This document shows positions 1-7,116 of a stretch of DNA of 10,432 nt, one piece after another (the stretch's first letter is position 1; each line of letters begins with the position of its first letter). Source of the stretch: Clostridiales bacterium (lineage in GTDB: Bacteria; Bacillota; Clostridia; Christensenellales; UMGS416); contig JAAYXU010000234.1 in NCBI GenBank assembly GCA_012515725.1, positions 1 to 10,432 on the forward strand. Reading direction: 5' to 3'. The notes below the pieces were generated by a model. The model was not told the DNA's origin and searched no databases. It saw nothing but the letters and a program-made list of their open reading frames with translations. Position numbers and translations under genes: made by a program.

Positions 1-127
1 ACTGCAATTCTTCATGCAAGTCAACCTGACGCAGAAAAACCGGAGCGAAAGCATTTGTTCTCCATAAAATAACGGTCGTCGAAAGTGATCCGCCGGGCTA
101 CTGCATAACATCATATTAGGAGTCGTA

Positions 128-147
128 GGCGGGGGCTTGCTCCCGCC
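128..147. repeat. GC-rich inverted repeat (hairpin)
   Basis: GGCGGG at 128-133 pairs with CCCGCC at 142-147 around an 8-nt loop. Neither strand has a good T-run after the stem, so an intrinsic terminator is doubtful. If the candidate promoter at 181-226 is real, the hairpin would lie in the 5' leader of its transcript. Confidence 0.45.
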
Positions 148-180
148 GCGTCCCTGTTTGCTCTTTACTTATTCAGGTTC

Positions 181-226
181 TTTATAAGTGATAATTATGA
201 GCGTCGCCCCCCGCGATCAGGCACAG
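181..226 (-). promoter_or_regulatory. Candidate regulated promoter with 13-nt element
   Basis: On the minus strand, CTGTGCCTGATCG (226 to 214) is followed 27 nt later by TATAAA (186-181). The same 13-mer sits upstream of the sugar operon at 3159-3147, again exactly 27 nt before a -10-like hexamer. No good -35 is present at 17-bp spacing, which would fit an activator-dependent promoter. The element is seen directly; its role as an operator for the nearby AraC-type regulator is inference. Confidence 0.3.
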
Positions 227-314
227 CAAACAGAACTTAGTTAGCTTTATTCATGAATCGCTAAAATAACGTAGTACAGTCAAATGCTGTTGAGTAAATG
301 CTTTTACCCTGCAG

Positions 315-343
315 AAAAACAGGAGGGCGCGAGCGCGCCCCCC
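315..343 (-). terminator. Intrinsic terminator of the sugar operon
   Basis: On the minus strand, just after the last gene of the operon, a GC-rich stem (GGGCGC 325-330 with GCGCCC 335-340, extendable past one mismatch to 322-343) closes a 4-nt loop. After 2-3 intervening bases it is followed by a T-run (315-319). The stem starts about 20 nt past the stop codon at 363. This is a standard Rho-independent layout. Confidence 0.8.
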
Positions 344-362
344 GATGCTATAAAACTACCTG

Positions 363-1196
363 CTATGCCAGCGCCTCCATCCACGCGTCGAGCAGAGCGA
401 TCGCACTGCGAATGTCCTCTATCTGCTGGGGGCCTTTGATCTCGCGCTCGATGATGAGCGGCCCCGCAAATCCCAGCGCGTCCAGTTTGCGCAGCACCTC
501 CGGGAAATCCACCCTTCCCTGCCCCACCGGCATTTCCTTTCCCAGTCTGCGCGGGTCGGTCGGATACTCGCCGTCCTTGACGTGCAGACTCCGCACATAC
601 TGGCCGAACATGTCCACGGCGTCGACAGGATTGGCCTTGCCGTAGAGCAGTAGATTCGCGGTGTCCAGATTGATGCCCAGATGCTCCGCTCCCGCGTCCT
701 CTATCGCGCGGCGCAGTGTGATGGGCGTCTCCTGACCGGTCTCGAGGCAGAAAACGTGACCCAGCCGCCCGGCATGATCGGCGAGCCGGCGCAGGCAGTC
801 CACCATGACGCTGTAGAGAGGATTGTTTGGATCCTCCGGTATGAAGCCCAAATGGGTACAGCTTAGCGGAATGCCGATCTCGTTGACGAACGTCATCTCC
901 CGTATGAGCGCCTCCATACGCCGGGCGCGGTATTCCTCGGGCAGCAGTCCCAGCGTGATCGGTCCCTCTATGAAGTTCCATTTGGCCGGACCCGGCCATC
1001 CTATGATCGACGTCATCGCGCCGAATCCCTCCAGCGCCCGGGCGGCCTTCTCGGCGTTCTCGTCGGTGCACTGCCCATCGTCCCATATAGATACCTGGCA
1101 GGTATCAAGGCCCATATCCCGCAGCGGGCCGACCCCGCGCTCCAGCAGGTCCGACAGACTTATTATGGTTCCCACAGGCCATTTGCGTTTGCTCAT
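363..1196 (-). CDS. Sugar phosphate isomerase/epimerase family protein (TIM barrel)
   Basis: This 277-residue protein has the pattern of the xylose isomerase-like TIM barrels (AP endonuclease family 2 fold). These isomerise or epimerise sugars, inososes or keto acids using a divalent metal. Candidate metal ligands sit in the usual order at strand ends: E152 (LETGQE), D178 (NLDTAN), H205 (LHVKDG) and E250 (IIERE), with H115 in CTHLGF. The spacing resembles hydroxypyruvate isomerase and inosose dehydratase relatives, but the substrate cannot be read from sequence. It is the last gene of the operon, 12 nt after the dehydrogenase stop, with a GGGAGG ribosome site just before the ATG and a terminator about 20 nt downstream. 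It is clearly divergent from the first-gene epimerase at 2241-3083, so the two probably catalyse different steps or form different partnerships. The family call is firm; a specific activity is not. Confidence 0.9.
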   Translation of the reverse strand: MSKRKWPVGTIISLSDLLERGVGPLRDMGLDTCQVSIWDDGQCTDENAEKAARALEGFGAMTSIIGWPGPAKWNFIEGPITLGLLPEEYRARRMEALIREMTFVNEIGIPLSCTHLGFIPEDPNNPLYSVMVDCLRRLADHAGRLGHVFCLETGQETPITLRRAIEDAGAEHLGINLDTANLLLYGKANPVDAVDMFGQYVRSLHVKDGEYPTDPRRLGKEMPVGQGRVDFPEVLRKLDALGFAGPLIIEREIKGPQQIEDIRSAIALLDAWMEALA

Positions 1197-1208
1197 ATTT
1201 CCCTCCCG

Positions 1209-2237
1209 CTATTCGACGGCGATTATCTTGCCGCCGCGATCCGCCGATACCATCTCGGCCTGCGCTATCCGGATGCTGTCCATCGTGGAGCGGGGCGACG
1301 CGACCGTGATGGGCCTATCGCGGAGCACCGCGTCGATGAAATACCGTATCTCGTTGTAGTACCCCTGCTCGGGACCCAGCTCGGGACTGAACTTCTTCCC
1401 CTCCACAGGATAGACGGTGACGCCATCACTATCTAGCGCGATCATTGCTTTCTCGAAGTTGACCCGGTATGTCATCGCAAAGCCGTACCCGTCCCCGTTG
1501 ATGGTCCAGTCGTCCTGGGCGTTGACGGCCATGCCCGGGTAAATGTAGTTAGTGGACAGCGCGTCGTAGCCGGTGCTGTAGAGGCCCTTTACACCCACGC
1601 ATGAGACCGCGCGGGGCATACCGAAGAGCCAGTTGATCATGTCCACATCGTGCACGTGCTGGTCCAGCAGCGCGCCGCCTGACAGACTGCCGTCCTTCAT
1701 CCAGTCGTTCCAGGTCCATTTGGGAGAACCGCCGCCCCGGTAGAAGTAGGCGCACACGACCTTGCCGTACCGGCCGTCTTCTATGCACTCCTTGAGAAGC
1801 TGATACGCCGGCCAGAATCTCAGGCACTGGGCAACCATCAGCTTCTTACCGGTTTTCTCGGCGGTTTCAACCATCTCCGCGCAGGCCTCCACGCTGATGG
1901 CCATGGGTTTCTCGGACAGCACGTGCAGCCCTGCGTTCATCGCGTAGACGGCAATGGGCGCGTGCAGGTACGTCGGAACGGCCAGATCCACGTAGTCCAG
2001 ATCCTCTTTGGCTATCATTTCCTTGTAGTCGAGATACTTGGCGCAGCCTTGGACCGGACCTACGTCCTTTCCGATATCGATATTGAAATCTCCGCCCGAC
2101 TTGCCTGCCAACTTCCGGGGATCAACGTCGCACAGCGCCGCAAGTCGCACCGGCGCGCCTTCCTTCATGAGCCGCTCGTATATGGCAACATGGCCCCTGC
2201 CCATGCCGCCGACGCCGATCATACCAACCTTGAGCAT
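1209..2237 (-). CDS. Gfo/Idh/MocA family NAD(P)-dependent oxidoreductase
   Basis: This 342-residue cytoplasmic dehydrogenase of the glucose-fructose oxidoreductase/inositol dehydrogenase family has the usual family length. The N-terminal Rossmann fold opens with GVGGMG (8-13) and has an acidic residue after strand 2 (CDVDP, 36-40). The family hallmark EKP is at 109-111, with K110 the conserved active-site lysine. The C-terminal catalytic domain has GGALLDQHVHDVD from 187, giving candidate catalytic D192 and H196. The expected reaction is oxidation of a hydroxyl on a sugar, polyol or glycoside to a ketone. The start codon lies 3 nt after the stop of the upstream epimerase, and its ribosome site (GGAGGA) is formed by the last two codons of that gene, so translation is probably coupled. 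Flanking by two TIM-barrel isomerases implies the keto product is processed further. The substrate is unknown; inositol-type and 3-keto-glycoside pathways both fit. Confidence 0.93.
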   Translation of the reverse strand: MLKVGMIGVGGMGRGHVAIYERLMKEGAPVRLAALCDVDPRKLAGKSGGDFNIDIGKDVGPVQGCAKYLDYKEMIAKEDLDYVDLAVPTYLHAPIAVYAMNAGLHVLSEKPMAISVEACAEMVETAEKTGKKLMVAQCLRFWPAYQLLKECIEDGRYGKVVCAYFYRGGGSPKWTWNDWMKDGSLSGGALLDQHVHDVDMINWLFGMPRAVSCVGVKGLYSTGYDALSTNYIYPGMAVNAQDDWTINGDGYGFAMTYRVNFEKAMIALDSDGVTVYPVEGKKFSPELGPEQGYYNEIRYFIDAVLRDRPITVASPRSTMDSIRIAQAEMVSADRGGKIIAVE

Positions 2238-2240
2238 TTT

Positions 2241-3083
2241 TTATCCTCCCTGTCTTCCGACTATGCGGCGCATCGCCGCCGCCAGATCGTACACGTTCTG
2301 ATCGCCAAAGTGCTTATACGCGCCCACCTCTGCGATGATATAGTCATCGTATCCTGCCTGGGCAAACGCCCTCATGACCTCGGGAAAATCGACGTCGCCG
2401 CCCAGCAGATTGACAAATCCGCTCAGCGTCCCCACATCGCGGCGGAAGTCCTTGACGTGGGCTTTCAGTATGCGGCTACCCAGTATCCGGATCCAGTGCT
2501 CGGGGAAGCCGTACTGTATCACGTTGCCCACATCGAAGTAGCAGCCTACGTACGGATCATTCACAGTGTCGATAAAAGTGCGCATTTCGAGCGGCGACAG
2601 CAGGAAATGGTTCCACACGTTCTCAACGCCGATGCGCACTTTGCAGGAGCGCGCATGAACAGCGGCGGTCGATATCGCCTCCAACGCGCGGTCCCATGCC
2701 ACGTCATACTGCACAGGCGGAGCCGACGCGAATGACGCGTACACGCAGCCTGGCACCACCAGCACCACGTCCACATTAAGCAGCGCGGCGACCTCCAGCT
2801 GGCGCTTCATGACCTGAAGCGATTTGTCCCTGATCACGGGGTCGTCGCTCGTACACGGGTATTTCCAGTAGAGTCCGCTGGCCAGACTGGTGATAGACAG
2901 TCCCGCGTCGGCGATCTGACCGCGCACCGCGGTTATTTCGCTGTCAGAGCTTTCAAGGCTGAGCGGCCCTGTTTCGTCAAAGGCCGGCTCGTAGCCATCG
3001 AATCCCGCCTGCTTTGCCAGATCCAGCTGCTCGCCAAGAGATAATCCGGGCGGAAAAGACCACGCGTTAATGCCGATTTTCAT
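2241..3083 (-). CDS. Sugar phosphate isomerase/epimerase family protein (TIM barrel), first gene of operon
   Basis: This 280-residue TIM-barrel protein of the xylose isomerase-like/AP endonuclease 2 superfamily starts with the typical first strand MKIGINAWSF and a helix containing AKQAGFDGYE. Likely metal ligands are E154 (GVENVWN), D184 (YFDVGN), H209 (AHVKDF) and E252 (IIAEVG), the classic Glu-Asp-His-Glu set. The segment GGDVDFPEVM (228-237) is the conserved loop seen in L-ribulose-5-phosphate and L-xylulose-5-phosphate 3-epimerases and relatives such as D-tagatose 3-epimerase. The family gives isomerase or epimerase chemistry; the sugar is not identifiable. The ATG is preceded by AGGAGG 8-9 nt upstream. 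It heads the three-gene operon and faces the divergent AraC-type regulator across 135 nt. Its last codons supply the ribosome site of the next gene. Confidence 0.92.
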   Translation of the reverse strand: MKIGINAWSFPPGLSLGEQLDLAKQAGFDGYEPAFDETGPLSLESSDSEITAVRGQIADAGLSITSLASGLYWKYPCTSDDPVIRDKSLQVMKRQLEVAALLNVDVVLVVPGCVYASFASAPPVQYDVAWDRALEAISTAAVHARSCKVRIGVENVWNHFLLSPLEMRTFIDTVNDPYVGCYFDVGNVIQYGFPEHWIRILGSRILKAHVKDFRRDVGTLSGFVNLLGGDVDFPEVMRAFAQAGYDDYIIAEVGAYKHFGDQNVYDLAAAMRRIVGRQGG

Positions 3084-3113
3084 TTGCCGTCCCTCCTGTT
3101 TTGTATTACCTAC

Positions 3114-3159
3114 ATTTTACAGCAAATATGGCCCGATGTATTTATACGATCAGGCACAG
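3114..3159 (-). promoter_or_regulatory. Candidate promoter and operator of the sugar operon
   Basis: Reading leftward, the 13-mer CTGTGCCTGATCG (3159-3147) is followed by a weak -35 (AATACA, 3142-3137), a 17-nt spacer and TAAAAT (3119-3114). This would give a leader of roughly 25 nt before the ATG at 3083. A poor -35 with an element immediately upstream is typical of AraC-type activated promoters. An alternative -10, TATAAA (3146-3141), abuts the element. The 13-mer also lies just upstream of the regulator's own -35. Regulatory function is inferred. Confidence 0.4.
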
Positions 3160-3162
3160 ATT

Positions 3163-3191
3163 TTGCATAATCAGTACCCATGTGGTATAAT
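3163..3191 (+). promoter_or_regulatory. Promoter of the AraC-type regulator gene
   Basis: A perfect -10 TATAAT (3186-3191) is preceded by TGG, making an extended -10, and lies 17 nt after a partial -35, TTGCAT (3163-3168). Transcription would start near 3198, giving a leader of about 20 nt that contains the GGGAGG ribosome site (3208-3213), 5 nt before the ATG at 3219. Confidence 0.7.
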
Positions 3192-3218
3192 TAGGGAGAG
3201 TCCTTCCGGGAGGCCGCC

Positions 3219-4124
3219 ATGCAATACACATATGTAAATCTGGATCCGGCTTTTTCAGTCACCAAACTTGTTTCGCTTCATTACAATGAGTTTCCCGTCG
3301 GCTACTGTTTTCACGGGGAGCGCCATCCCTTCTGGGAAATCGTATACATGGACAAAGGCTCGGCCCAGATAGGCGCCGACGAGAGGATCACGGATCTCAG
3401 AGAGGGATATATCCTTTTTCATCAGCCGGGTGAGTTCCATACCATCCGGGCACAGGGCCCCTCCGCACCTAACATACTGATTGCGGCGTTTTACTGCGAC
3501 GATCCCCTGATGGACCGGTTCCGGGGCATGAGTACGGAGCTTACGAACGAAGAAAAGCGTATGCTGGGACGAGCCGTCAAGAACGCTTCCGAAGTTTTTG
3601 TAAGCTATAAAAAGGACTGCTACATGTCTCCATTGCTGCGGGACGACGCTCCCGTCTGGGGACTGCAGCAGATACGGCTGGAGCTGGAGTCGCTGCTCAT
3701 ATCGCTGGCGCAGCGGATGCACGGAGCGGAGGCCGGAAACGCTGAAGCTTCTCGGCGTCCCACAGCCCCGCTGGCGCGGCTCCGGTACGATACCGATATG
3801 GTTCGCTGCGTCGAGGAATATATGACAGCCCATATCGGGGACAGCCTGCGTCTGCGCGATATATGCTCGCATTTCCGCACGACCGAAACCACGCTCAAAA
3901 AAATGTTTCACGGTGTGACCGGAAAAGGTATCATGGCGCGCCTCGCCGACATACGCATCGACGCCGCCAAGAGCCTTATCCGCGAAGGGCGCCTCAATTT
4001 CTCGGAAATAGCGCTCATGACCGGCTTTTCCACGATCCATTATTTTTCCCGGCGTTTCCGCAAACTGACAGGCATGACGCCCAGCGAATACTCTAAATCC
4101 GTCAAGGTCGAATACGAGCGGTAG
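3219..4124 (+). CDS. AraC family transcriptional regulator
   Basis: This 301-residue regulator has the standard AraC/XylS layout. An N-terminal cupin-like sensing domain covers roughly residues 1-110, with HPFWEIVYMDKG and FHQPGEFHTI resembling the beta-strands of AraC_binding domains. A variable linker follows, then a C-terminal double helix-turn-helix from about residue 200 to 295. The first HTH is in LRLRDICSHFRTTETTLKKMF. The second is in FSEIALMTGFSTIHYFSRRFRKLTGMTPSEY, which matches the family signature closely. It is divergently transcribed from the dehydrogenase/epimerase operon and shares its intergenic region. It is therefore the likely ligand-responsive activator of that operon and may autoregulate. 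Its gene converges with the transporter at 4156-5499, with only 31 nt between the stops. Family assignment is firm; the ligand is unknown. Confidence 0.95.
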   Translation: MQYTYVNLDPAFSVTKLVSLHYNEFPVGYCFHGERHPFWEIVYMDKGSAQIGADERITDLREGYILFHQPGEFHTIRAQGPSAPNILIAAFYCDDPLMDRFRGMSTELTNEEKRMLGRAVKNASEVFVSYKKDCYMSPLLRDDAPVWGLQQIRLELESLLISLAQRMHGAEAGNAEASRRPTAPLARLRYDTDMVRCVEEYMTAHIGDSLRLRDICSHFRTTETTLKKMFHGVTGKGIMARLADIRIDAAKSLIREGRLNFSEIALMTGFSTIHYFSRRFRKLTGMTPSEYSKSVKVEYER

Positions 4125-4155
4125 CTCTCGTTCCTGTGCTCATCATGCAGCGGTA

Positions 4156-5499
4156 TCAGAGTCTGCCTTTTAACCGATAGTGGACGAGAGCCAGCGTCAG
4201 CGCTTCAGCCAGCATGGAGGTCCCCAGTGCCAGCGGCGCGATAATCGCCGGGTTTGACAGCCTGCCTCCCGACAGGACCAGCAGCAGCACGCCCGCGCTG
4301 AGCGATATGAGCTGCACGATCTTCCCGGTGGACATCCACCGGGTTTTCCGTTCAAGCATCGCGACGCCCCAGTAGTATTCGCGCAGGTTTACCACGAGCG
4401 GAAGAGGCAGCGCCACCGCCATGACACCCATCGATAGCTGTGTCAGCGCTTCGCCGCTGCCAAGCAGATCACGGAGTATGAAAGCGCCAAGCGGCGTGAA
4501 TATCATAAGCGCGAGGGCTGCGACCTGTATCGCGGCAAGTATACCGGAGAATTGCAGTATGCGAATACGATTGCGGTACTGCGCGTCCATAAATCCGAGC
4601 ACCACCTGATGCAGCATAGCCGACGTGTCCAGCACGCACAGCACCACCGACCAGCCCACCGCATAGGCGGCCAGGGCCAGTTCGGGCGAAGCGGTATGGG
4701 CGAGCCCCGTGTTGATGACCGGATCGCTTACCGATCGCAGCAGGCTCATGATGAGCACGGGAAACGAGAACACGACGACCTGACGCGCCGTCAGCGTCCG
4801 CACAGTTTCCCCGGCCCGGGGCAGAAAGTCGAGCCTGGCTAGATAGTCGCGGATGCGGTATTTCACCATCGCCCATACGGTGAATCCCTCGATAAAGCCG
4901 GTGAGCGTGAATATGATGCCCGGTATGAGCACATCGTGCGCGAAGGAATAGCGGGATAATATGAAAACGCAAAGCATAGTGAAAATAGTCCGCACGAATG
5001 TGGCCGTAGGCAGTATGTAGGTTTCACGCAGCCGAATCGCCGCCGGCCCGTATCCGTCGCGCATAAGCCACGCGAACTGCAGCCACATGATGATACGCAC
5101 CATGAGCAGCGCGGCGCGGGATAGCTCGCGGGAATTACCCATCACCCGCTCGAATATAAAAAGGCCGATCGGTGTATAGCTGACGAGCAGGAATACGCCG
5201 ATCACCGCCAGCACCACCCATGTGAAAACCCGCCTGCTCACAAGATAGCTCTGGCAGTCGCGCGTCAGTCCCGATATGCATTGACGCACGATCATCGTGG
5301 GCGCCTGTATCACCTGATAGAGGCTCTTTGCGAGCGCGAATGCGGCCAGATACAGCTCGGGCTGCGAGAGCCGGGCGATACCGGCGTTCATGAGCGCATG
5401 CGAAAGAAGTATGAGAAAACTGGTCATAGCCAGCGGTATGAAGAAGCGGAACATCGCGCGAAAAGAAGGAACCGGATCCGCGCAGCGCTGCTGACTCAT
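4156..5499 (-). CDS. MATE/MOP-superfamily membrane transporter, ANKH-like
   Basis: This 447-residue polytopic membrane protein has about a dozen hydrophobic segments by eye. Two halves repeat without a gap at an offset of 225 residues. P22, N38, G40, A42, P47-E48-L49 and L51-A52-A53 of the first half match P247, N263, G265, A267, P272-E273-L274 and L276-A277-A278 of the second. Such internal duplication is typical of the MOP (MATE/flippase) superfamily. From memory, the pattern also recalls the ANKH (progressive ankylosis) branch: an N-terminal PL..T segment, N.GIA, LA...LA.SL, and a C-terminal R....G....K segment. The start ATG has GGAG 7 nt upstream. It follows the DUF21-CBS gene by 56 nt, with no clear terminator between, so the two are probably co-transcribed. 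Efflux of drugs, organic anions, pyrophosphate or lipid-linked precursors are all possible; the substrate cannot be assigned. Confidence 0.82.
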   Translation of the reverse strand: MSQQRCADPVPSFRAMFRFFIPLAMTSFLILLSHALMNAGIARLSQPELYLAAFALAKSLYQVIQAPTMIVRQCISGLTRDCQSYLVSRRVFTWVVLAVIGVFLLVSYTPIGLFIFERVMGNSRELSRAALLMVRIIMWLQFAWLMRDGYGPAAIRLRETYILPTATFVRTIFTMLCVFILSRYSFAHDVLIPGIIFTLTGFIEGFTVWAMVKYRIRDYLARLDFLPRAGETVRTLTARQVVVFSFPVLIMSLLRSVSDPVINTGLAHTASPELALAAYAVGWSVVLCVLDTSAMLHQVVLGFMDAQYRNRIRILQFSGILAAIQVAALALMIFTPLGAFILRDLLGSGEALTQLSMGVMAVALPLPLVVNLREYYWGVAMLERKTRWMSTGKIVQLISLSAGVLLLVLSGGRLSNPAIIAPLALGTSMLAEALTLALVHYRLKGRL

Positions 5500-5555
5500 G
5501 AAATTTCTCCTTTTCTCTCTCCGAAAATATTCCGGCTGTCAGCGCCCGGCTGATC

Positions 5556-6884
5556 CTATTGCGGCGGCGTCCCCTCCGCAAGACACACTGTCGCGCTTTC
5601 AAGGCGATGGCCATGGATCTTCACTACCCTGACCACCAGCCCATACCCCTCCACCTGCGGTGTGCTTCCGTCGTCGGGGATCGTGCCCAGTACACCGAAA
5701 ACCATACCACCGAATGTCTCGTACTCGTCCTCGGGCAGCAGCACCCCCAGCTGCTCGGATACGTCGCCAAGCGGCGCGGTTCCCCGGATCCGCCATGTCT
5801 TTGAGTCGAGACGCTCTATGAGCGGCGGCTCTTCGGGCGCGGTCGCGTCGTCGCCAAGATCGCCCACGAGCTGCTCTAGCAGATCGTTCATCGTGATGAT
5901 GCCGCTCATGCCGCCATGCTCGTCCAGCACCACAGCGAAATGCACCCGCTTCATTTTCATATTCTGAAAAAGCACGTCGTTGCGCACCGTCTCTGGCACG
6001 AAATACGCCGGACGAACCGCGCGCTTGAGCGTGTTGGCGCGCGATGTGTCCTTGAGCCTGAAGTAATCCTTCGCGTACAGCACGCCCTCGACCTGATCGG
6101 TCGTGTCGGCGCATACGGGGTACACCGAGTGCCTGCTCTCGACGATGGTGCTTCGCCACTGCTCGTCGGTCTCGTCCATCCACAGGAGGGAGACATCGGT
6201 CCGGTGCGTCATGATTTCGGCCGCGGTCTTGTTATCGAACTCGAATATATTCTCGATCATGTCCTTTTCGTCGGGATCGATCGCGCCCTTCTCGCTGCCC
6301 GCGTCCACCATCATGCGGATCTCTTCCTCGGTCACCTGCTCGTCGTCATCATTAGGATCGATGCCCAGGAGACGCAGGATACCGTTGGTCGACCGTGTCA
6401 GCAGCCATACGGCGGGCGCGAATACGCGGGACAGCAAGCAAATGAAGCCCGACATACTGAGCGCGAGTCGCTCGGCATTCCGCATCGCGACGCGCTTGGG
6501 AACCAGTTCGCCAAATACCAGCGTAAAATACGACAGTATCAGAGTGATAATCACTACGGATACCGTGTCGAGCGTAGCGGCGGGGATCCCTACGCCCCGG
6601 TTCACGAGCCACGATGTGATGCGCTCGGAGAAGTTGTCGGCGGCAAAGGCGCTGCCCAGGAATCCCGCCAGCGTGATGCCAACCTGTATAGTCGCCAGAA
6701 AGCGGGCCGGCTGCTCAATGAGCCCCGAAAGTCGAACCGCCTGCTTGTCCCCCGCCGCCTTGAGCTTAGCGAGCTTGTTGTCGTTCATCGATATGACGGC
6801 AATTTCCGCGCAGGCAAACACGGCGTTTAGCGATATAAGTACGATCTGAAGCGCGATTTGCCATGTTAAGCCACTGCCGGGCAA
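5556..6884 (-). CDS. HlyC/CorC family protein (DUF21/CNNM domain, CBS pair, CorC_HlyC domain)
   Basis: This 442-residue membrane protein has the full family architecture. An N-terminal DUF21/CNNM transmembrane domain covers about residues 5-185, with the AEIAVISMN motif after helix 1 and GELVPKRVAMRNAE at the end of helix 3. An acidic linker (NDDDEQVTEEEIRMMVDAGSE) leads to a CBS domain pair at about 205-335 (TAAEIMTHRTDV; HFAVVLDEHGGMSGIITMNDLLEQLVGD). A C-terminal CorC_HlyC domain follows at about 350-435. Family members are implicated in Mg2+/Co2+ or Na+-coupled cation transport with nucleotide-sensing CBS domains; the old name haemolysin C is misleading. The start is TTG at 6884. No in-frame ATG lies nearby, and GAGGAGGT (6899-6892) gives an excellent ribosome site 8 nt upstream. 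It is the first gene of an operon with the downstream transporter and has a long, foldable leader. Confidence 0.94.
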   Translation of the reverse strand: MPGSGLTWQIALQIVLISLNAVFACAEIAVISMNDNKLAKLKAAGDKQAVRLSGLIEQPARFLATIQVGITLAGFLGSAFAADNFSERITSWLVNRGVGIPAATLDTVSVVIITLILSYFTLVFGELVPKRVAMRNAERLALSMSGFICLLSRVFAPAVWLLTRSTNGILRLLGIDPNDDDEQVTEEEIRMMVDAGSEKGAIDPDEKDMIENIFEFDNKTAAEIMTHRTDVSLLWMDETDEQWRSTIVESRHSVYPVCADTTDQVEGVLYAKDYFRLKDTSRANTLKRAVRPAYFVPETVRNDVLFQNMKMKRVHFAVVLDEHGGMSGIITMNDLLEQLVGDLGDDATAPEEPPLIERLDSKTWRIRGTAPLGDVSEQLGVLLPEDEYETFGGMVFGVLGTIPDDGSTPQVEGYGLVVRVVKIHGHRLESATVCLAEGTPPQ

Positions 6885-7110
6885 GGCTGAAACCTCCTCA
6901 CGCGACGCGGAGCATAGATGGTAAACCGCTTTCCTTCAGGGCGGTCCGCAGTCATAGTATCGATTTTAATGAGAGCCTGAATCGTACGCTGCCTAATACG
7001 CGGCGGAAGGACGACATATAAAGCGGGTAAAGGGATCGTCCCGTCGCATAATCCGGATAGGGCAGGATCGGAAGAATCACCCAATTTAAACGCACGCATC
7101 CTTTCTAATG
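6885..7110 (-). promoter_or_regulatory. Long foldable 5' leader of the DUF21-CBS operon
   Basis: If transcription starts about 7 nt after the -10 at 7117-7122, the leader is around 225 nt. Three potential stem-loops follow in order. The first is GGGTGA (7082-7077) with TTTACCC (7031-7025), with inner GATC/GATC and CCC/GGG pairings. The second is GTCGT (7015-7011) with ACGAT (6985-6981), with inner GCC/GGC. The third is GCGGA (6949-6945) with TCCGC (6911-6907), enclosing CCGC/GCGG. The ribosome site at 6899-6892 lies just beyond the third. I do not recognise the M-box, yybP-ykoY, fluoride or other known riboswitch cores here. A 77-codon open frame from an ATG at 7099 overlaps the start of the main gene, but its protein is not convincing. 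Regulatory function is a hypothesis. Confidence 0.4.
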
Positions 7111-7116
7111 AAAATA

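Larger units (their letters stand above)
1..312. other. Gene-poor intergenic stretch left of the sugar operon
   Basis: No convincing complete gene is present. It holds a GC-rich inverted repeat (128-133 with 142-147), a 9-nt inverted repeat (154-162 with 225-233), and a candidate minus-strand promoter near 181-226, listed separately. A minus-strand reading frame opens at an ATG at 54, preceded by GGAG at 60-63 with 5-nt spacing, and stays open to the window edge. Only 18 residues are visible (starting MLSLRFF), too few to judge coding, so I do not call it a gene. The arrangement would fit the leader and start of another minus-strand unit to the left. Confidence 0.5.

Noticed and set aside
128..147. 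GC-rich hairpin as an intrinsic terminator
   Set aside because: Neither strand has a T-run after the stem; listed only as an inverted repeat.
154..233. Structured small RNA (6S-like) enclosed by the 9-nt inverted repeat
   Set aside because: Only the closing 9-bp stem is good; the interior does not show a long rod with a central bubble, and no terminator follows.
4116..4127. Short GAGC/GCTC hairpin at the AraC gene stop as a terminator
   Set aside because: The stem is only 4 bp and no T-run follows. I see no convincing terminator in the 31 nt between the convergent AraC and transporter genes.
5916..6830. Long plus-strand open frames (about 300 codons) opposite the DUF21-CBS gene
   Set aside because: They are antisense to a gene with clear domain motifs, encode compositionally odd His/Arg-rich protein, and lack a convincing ribosome site. 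They are shadows of GC-rich coding sequence.
6866..7099. 77-codon minus-strand frame in the leader, overlapping the TTG-started gene
   Set aside because: Its ATG has no properly spaced ribosome site (AAAGG abuts it), the protein has no recognisable features, and it overlaps the strong ribosome site of the real gene. A regulatory upstream ORF is not excluded.
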